DNA from: Myxococcales bacterium
Lineage (GTDB): Bacteria > Myxococcota > Polyangia > Polyangiales > Polyangiaceae
Length of the DNA stretch: 54,787 nucleotides
NCBI GenBank assembly: GCA_003151595.1
Contig: PLXW01000134.1
Location: forward strand, 1 to 54,787
Direction: 5' to 3'
Position 1 is the first letter of the stretch. Every line of letters begins with the position of its first letter. Position numbers and translations under genes: made by a program. This document shows, one piece after another, positions 51,239-54,787 of the stretch. The notes under the pieces were generated by a model. The model made no database searches. It had not been told where the DNA came from and worked only from the letters and a program-made list of their open reading frames with translations.

Positions 51239-53188
51239 ATGATCCGAATGAGGGGCCGAATGAAGGGCCGAAAGAAGACTCTGTCGTTTCTGGCGCTGAC
51301 GCTCGCGACCGGTTGTGCCGGCTCGCCTCCGCCTTCGGCGAGCGCGCCTCCGCCCGCCGCCGCCGCGACGAACGACGCGGCCGCGCTGTTCGCGGATCTG
51401 AAAGCGGCGACGGGGGGCGCGAAGTGGGACGCCGTCACGAGCATCGAGACGAAGGCGACGGTCCACGCCGGCGGGATGACCGGTCCGCTCACGAGCGTGA
51501 CCGACGCGACGACGGGGCGCTCGGTGGGGCACTACACGCTCGGGTCGGTCGGCGGCGCGCAAGGGTTCGACGGGAAGATCTCCTGGGATCAAGACGTGGG
51601 GGGCGAGGTCACGACGCCCGACGCACCCGAAGCCAAGAAGGCGGCGCGCACGAACGCCTGGTTGAACGCCATGGGCTACTGGTACCCGGCGCGCGCGCAG
51701 GCCACGTTCGGCGCGGTGAGCGAGGTGGTCGACGGCGGGCACACGTACCGCGTCGTCGTCGCCACGCCCGCGGACGGCAAACCGATCACGCTGTGGTTCG
51801 ACCCGGCGACGCACCTGCTCGTGCGCACCGTCATGAAGCAAGGTGAAGACACGGTCACCACGCAGCTCGACGACTACGAGGAGACCGACGGGCTCCGCTT
51901 CCCGCTCCATTCGATCGAAGACAGGACCGACGCCGCCGGCCGCACCGATCCGCGCGAACGCACCGACATTCGAATCGAGCACACGGCGCTCAATGTGAAG
52001 GTCGCCGACGCCGACTTCGCCGTCCCGGCGATGGCGGCCACCGCGCACGTCACAGATCCGTCGGGCGTCACGCAGGTCTCGTTCGAGCTGGTGAACAATC
52101 ACATCTACGCCGACGCCTTCATCAACGGCACGAAGGTCCGCGTCATCGTCGATACCGGCGGCGCGAATCTCCTCACGCCCGACGGCGCGCGCAAGCTCGG
52201 GCTCACGACCGAAGGGAAGCTCGCGGGGCAAGGCGTCGGCACCGAGAAGGTCGAGGTCGGGCTCGCGCACGCGCACGACGTGAAGCTCGGCAGCGCGATC
52301 CTGGCCAACCCGGTCTTCTACGTGATGGACCTCGGCGCGATCGCGTCGCTCGACGGCGCGCAGGCGGACGGCCTCGTGGGCTTCGAGATGTTCCGGCGCT
52401 TCCGCGTGACGGTCGACTACACGACGAAGGTGCTCACGCTCAGCGAGCCTTCGAAGTTTCACGCCCCCGAAGGAGCCCACGTCGTCCCCTTCGAGCTCGC
52501 CGAGCGCATCCCGATCGTGAAGGGGACGCTCGACGGGCTCCCCGTTCGCCTCAGCGTCGACACCGGATCGCGCGCGTCGCTCTCGATGCACTCGCCGTTC
52601 GTGAAGGAGAACGGCCTAGTCGCCAAGTACGGCGCCGCGTCGGAGCGCATCACGGGATGGGGCGTCGGCGGACCGGCGCGCAGTCGCCCGGCGCGCCTCG
52701 GAGCGCTCACGCTGGGAGACGTCACGATCAACGACGTCGCCGGCGATCTGTTCACGGGCGACAAGGGCGCGTTCGCGAACCCGGATCTTTCCGGGAACCT
52801 CGGCGGCGGCGTCCTCCGGCGCTTCACCGTCTCGTTCGACTACGACGCGATGCGCATGTACCTCGCCCCCAACCCCGACTTCGCCAAGGCCGATCCGTTC
52901 GATCGCAGCGGCATGTGGATGGTGCTCGACGGCGACGCGCTGAAGGTGGTGGGCGTCGCATCGGATGGGCCGGCCGCCAAGGCTGGGGTCGCGGCGAACG
53001 ATCGAGTCATGAGCATCGACGGTGAGCTCGTCGCCAAGCGCACGCTGAGCGATTGGCGGCGCCGTCTGGCTGACCTGGCCGTCGGCAAGCACGTGTCGTT
53101 GTCGATTGGAGCGGGAGGCTCGGGCAACGCGCGTAAGGTGGACGTAGTGCTCGCCGACGCCATCCCGGCGCACGCGACCCTTCACTGA
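51239..53188 (+). CDS. Lipoprotein with two retropepsin domains and a PDZ domain
   Basis: A 649-aa exported protein. Signal peptide LSFLALTLATGC, then a domain of about 230 residues like outer-membrane lipoprotein sorting/LolA-type beta sheets. Two retropepsin-like aspartyl peptidase lobes follow, with active motifs VDTGG (Asp305) and VDTGS (Asp441), each with a downstream hydrophobic-hydrophobic-Gly (LVGFEMF and LGGGVLRRF). A C-terminal PDZ (570-645, PAAKAGVAANDRVMSIDGE) ends it. Two lobes in one chain can form a pepsin-like active site without dimerisation. The ATG at 51239 has GAGGA eight bases before it. Substrates are unknown. Confidence 0.88.
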   Translation: MIRMRGRMKGRKKTLSFLALTLATGCAGSPPPSASAPPPAAAATNDAAALFADLKAATGGAKWDAVTSIETKATVHAGGMTGPLTSVTDATTGRSVGHYTLGSVGGAQGFDGKISWDQDVGGEVTTPDAPEAKKAARTNAWLNAMGYWYPARAQATFGAVSEVVDGGHTYRVVVATPADGKPITLWFDPATHLLVRTVMKQGEDTVTTQLDDYEETDGLRFPLHSIEDRTDAAGRTDPRERTDIRIEHTALNVKVADADFAVPAMAATAHVTDPSGVTQVSFELVNNHIYADAFINGTKVRVIVDTGGANLLTPDGARKLGLTTEGKLAGQGVGTEKVEVGLAHAHDVKLGSAILANPVFYVMDLGAIASLDGAQADGLVGFEMFRRFRVTVDYTTKVLTLSEPSKFHAPEGAHVVPFELAERIPIVKGTLDGLPVRLSVDTGSRASLSMHSPFVKENGLVAKYGAASERITGWGVGGPARSRPARLGALTLGDVTINDVAGDLFTGDKGAFANPDLSGNLGGGVLRRFTVSFDYDAMRMYLAPNPDFAKADPFDRSGMWMVLDGDALKVVGVASDGPAAKAGVAANDRVMSIDGELVAKRTLSDWRRRLADLAVGKHVSLSIGAGGSGNARKVDVVLADAIPAHATLH

Positions 53189-53231
53189 CGTTCGCGGATC
53201 GCGCTCGTCGATCCGCATCGCCGAGGCATTG

Positions 53232-54239
53232 ATGACCGACGCGTTGATCCTTGCCGGAGGAGTCGCCAAAGGGGCGTTCGCTGCGGGGGTCCTCTCCGTG
53301 CTCCTCGGCTCCGAGGGGAAAGCGAGCGGGCACGTCGACGTGCACAGCATCGTGGCCGCGAGCTCGGGAGCGCTGAACGGAGCGTTCGTCGCGTCGCTCC
53401 TTCACGCCGGCACGGAGGAGAAAGAGGTCGATCGCCTCACGTCTCTGTGGCTCGAGGACGCGTCGTTCGGGCGCGTGTTCGAGCCGAGCGCCGCCGGGAT
53501 CTTCAAGCTGCGCGGCGCGTCGGGCGAGAGCAAAGCGCTGGGGATCCTCCGGCGCGCCATCACGCCGGCGCCGAAGGTACGAACGATCGAGCTGCGTCTG
53601 GTGGTCGCGAGCCTCGAAGGGAGCGTCGAGGAGCTCGGCGGCGCGCCGGCCACGACGTACGAGCGCGTCTTTCTCTACGACGCCGCCACGTTCGAGAGCG
53701 CCGAGCGACTCGAGACGATGTTCCGCACGGTCACGGCCTCGGCCGCGTTTCCCGGGGCGTTCGTCCCCGTGCCTCTCGAGATCGACGGGCGCACCGTGGA
53801 CTGCGTCGACGGCGGCGCGGTCAACAACACGCCGCTCGCGTACGCGCTCCTCCACCCGTTCGAGATCGATCGCGTCTTCGTCGTGAGCCCCGAGCCGCGC
53901 GTGAACGTGCCGACGCTCCGCGATCGCAAAGGGCTCGGGCTCATCACGCACCTGGCGGACATGCTCGTGGAGGAGCGGCTGTTCCGCGATCTCAAGGAGG
54001 CGTACGCGCTGAACGAGACGCTCGTCCGCCTCGAGCAAACCGTCCCCGACGCCGCCCTACGCGCGCACGTGATCGAGACCCTCGGGTGGACGGGGCGCAA
54101 GCCGATCACGATCGTGGAGCTCCGTCCGCCGACCGCGCTCCCCGGCGAAGTGTTCGACGGCTTCTTCTCGCGCGAGCTCCGCCAGACCTACGTGACCGCC
54201 GGAGCAAACGCGACGCGCGCCTGGCTGACGAGAGCGTGA
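53232..54239 (+). CDS. Patatin-like phospholipase
   Basis: A 335-aa lipid acyl hydrolase. It has the oxyanion loop GGVAKG (residues 9-14), the nucleophile elbow AASSG (Ser44; Ala replaces the usual first Gly of GxSxG) and the catalytic Asp193 in DGGAVNN. The dyad is complete, so activity is likely. There is no signal peptide or membrane segment. Patatins release fatty acids from phospholipids and can be effectors; nothing here suggests secretion. ATG 53232 is used; an in-frame TTG precedes it. It is convergent with the Gly-rich protein gene. Confidence 0.9.
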   Translation: MTDALILAGGVAKGAFAAGVLSVLLGSEGKASGHVDVHSIVAASSGALNGAFVASLLHAGTEEKEVDRLTSLWLEDASFGRVFEPSAAGIFKLRGASGESKALGILRRAITPAPKVRTIELRLVVASLEGSVEELGGAPATTYERVFLYDAATFESAERLETMFRTVTASAAFPGAFVPVPLEIDGRTVDCVDGGAVNNTPLAYALLHPFEIDRVFVVSPEPRVNVPTLRDRKGLGLITHLADMLVEERLFRDLKEAYALNETLVRLEQTVPDAALRAHVIETLGWTGRKPITIVELRPPTALPGEVFDGFFSRELRQTYVTAGANATRAWLTRA

Positions 54240-54258
54240 AGCGCGCGCGAGATCGGCC

Positions 54259-54787
54259 TCACTCGGTGGCGGGAGCCGGCTCGGCGGGCGCTTCTTGCGG
54301 AAGGTCGGCCGTCGTCCAGTAGCCTTCTTGCCAGACCCACTGGGTTCCATCCCATACCCACTGGGGCCCCATCCACACCCAACCTGGGTACGCAGGTGAT
54401 ACCCACCACGGTCCGACGGACCACATCCACGCGCTACCGCCCCAGAGCCAGACGCCGCGCCCCCAGTGCGGACCGCCCGCCCAGACGTGACCCGGCCCGA
54501 GGTAGATGTGGCTTCCGTACCGGCCGCCGAAATGGCCGCCCCCGCCGTAGTAATACCCGCCGCGATAGACGCCGCCGCCGTGGTACGCGCCCGCGTGGTA
54601 GCCGACGCCGCCGCTGAAGTGAACGCCGCCGCCGCCATAGCCCCCGTGGTACCCGCCGCCCCCGCCGAAGTGACCGCCGCCGCCGCTGTGACCGCCGCCA
54701 CCGCCGTGACCGCCACCGCCGCCGCGCGCGAACGCGCTCGCGGGAACGAGGGCCATCGCCGAAGCGAGCGCGAACGGGAGAAGCTTT
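54259..54787 (-). CDS. Gly/His-rich secreted protein with Trp-rich end (N-terminus cut)
   Basis: The gene enters the window within its signal peptide: the frame at the edge reads KLLPFALASAMALVPASAFA, so the true start is beyond 54787. The mature chain is a Gly-His-Tyr-rich repeat of about 75 residues (GGGGHSGGGGHFGG and similar), then a Trp-rich region with WVWMGPQWVWDGTQWVW, like WxxGxW surface repeats, and a short Pro/Ala/Glu tail. Gly-His arrays may bind metals; the Trp repeats may bind polysaccharide. The function is unknown. Confidence 0.75.
   Translation of the reverse strand, partial: KLLPFALASAMALVPASAFARGGGGGHGGGGGHSGGGGHFGGGGGYHGGYGGGGVHFSGGVGYHAGAYHGGGVYRGGYYYGGGGHFGGRYGSHIYLGPGHVWAGGPHWGRGVWLWGGSAWMWSVGPWWVSPAYPGWVWMGPQWVWDGTQWVWQEGYWTTADLPQEAPAEPAPATE

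Overview
The window is G+C-rich DNA that reads as a Myxococcota chromosome, most likely class Polyangia. The support is gene content: several eukaryote-like Ser/Thr kinases, a Myxococcales-type sigma factor facing a zinc-finger/kinase protein, a DUF2378-like protein, twitching ATPases, and many lipoproteins with DAG-rich or cysteine-rich tails. No rRNA, tRNA, CRISPR array or prophage was seen. About 50 protein genes are called. Two are cut by the window edges (an RRM protein at the left, a Gly-rich secreted protein at the right), two are gene remnants, and one large kinase gene carries an apparent frameshift.

Layout. 1-8.6 kb: RRM protein, HflX, Usp, EF-hand lipoprotein, Prx5-type peroxiredoxin, a coupled PilT/PilU-like ATPase pair, a lipoprotein methyltransferase, a DUF2325 gene behind a clear terminator, and an MBL hydrolase. 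8.6-21.2 kb: two Cys-rich lipoproteins, then two signalling loci. The first is a TPR/PEGA-like protein plus a zinc-finger/kinase protein divergent from a sigma factor. The second is a minus-strand run of a propeller-like lipoprotein, a caspase-like/PDZ/thioredoxin lipoprotein and a kinase/STAND/TPR protein. 21.3-28.2 kb: a ferritin-like lipoprotein overlapping a nucleotidyltransferase pair, a 7TM receptor fused to a Ser/Thr kinase, a small lipoprotein and an S9A prolyl oligopeptidase.

28.2-33.1 kb is accessory. It holds the 3' remnant of a Cys-rich gene cut at a long palindrome, a RAYT-like transposase flanked by four copies of that palindrome core, an AbiE toxin-antitoxin operon in reversed order, an array of 43-bp hairpin repeats, an unknown protein, and a one-domain sigma-like protein with its own terminator.

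33.4-54.8 kb: FG-GAP lipoprotein, Dps, and a coupled cluster of a cNMP-binding thioredoxin-reductase-like protein, EgtB, EgtD (ergothioneine) and a UBP zinc finger. Next come OsmC, an acyl-CoA ligase with an MBL hydrolase, a PAS histidine kinase, a redoxin lipoprotein convergent with a cytochrome c/copper-monooxygenase-like/TPR protein, a tandem PPK2 enzyme, a CHASE3 histidine kinase beside a collapsed Ser/Thr kinase remnant, a two-lobed retropepsin/PDZ lipoprotein and a patatin.

Common threads are oxidative-stress defence (Prx5, Dps, EgtB/D, OsmC, ferritin-like protein) and phospho-signalling coupled to envelope proteins. The best candidate for an undescribed system is the caspase-like/PDZ/thioredoxin lipoprotein gene placed 6 nt before the kinase-STAND gene.
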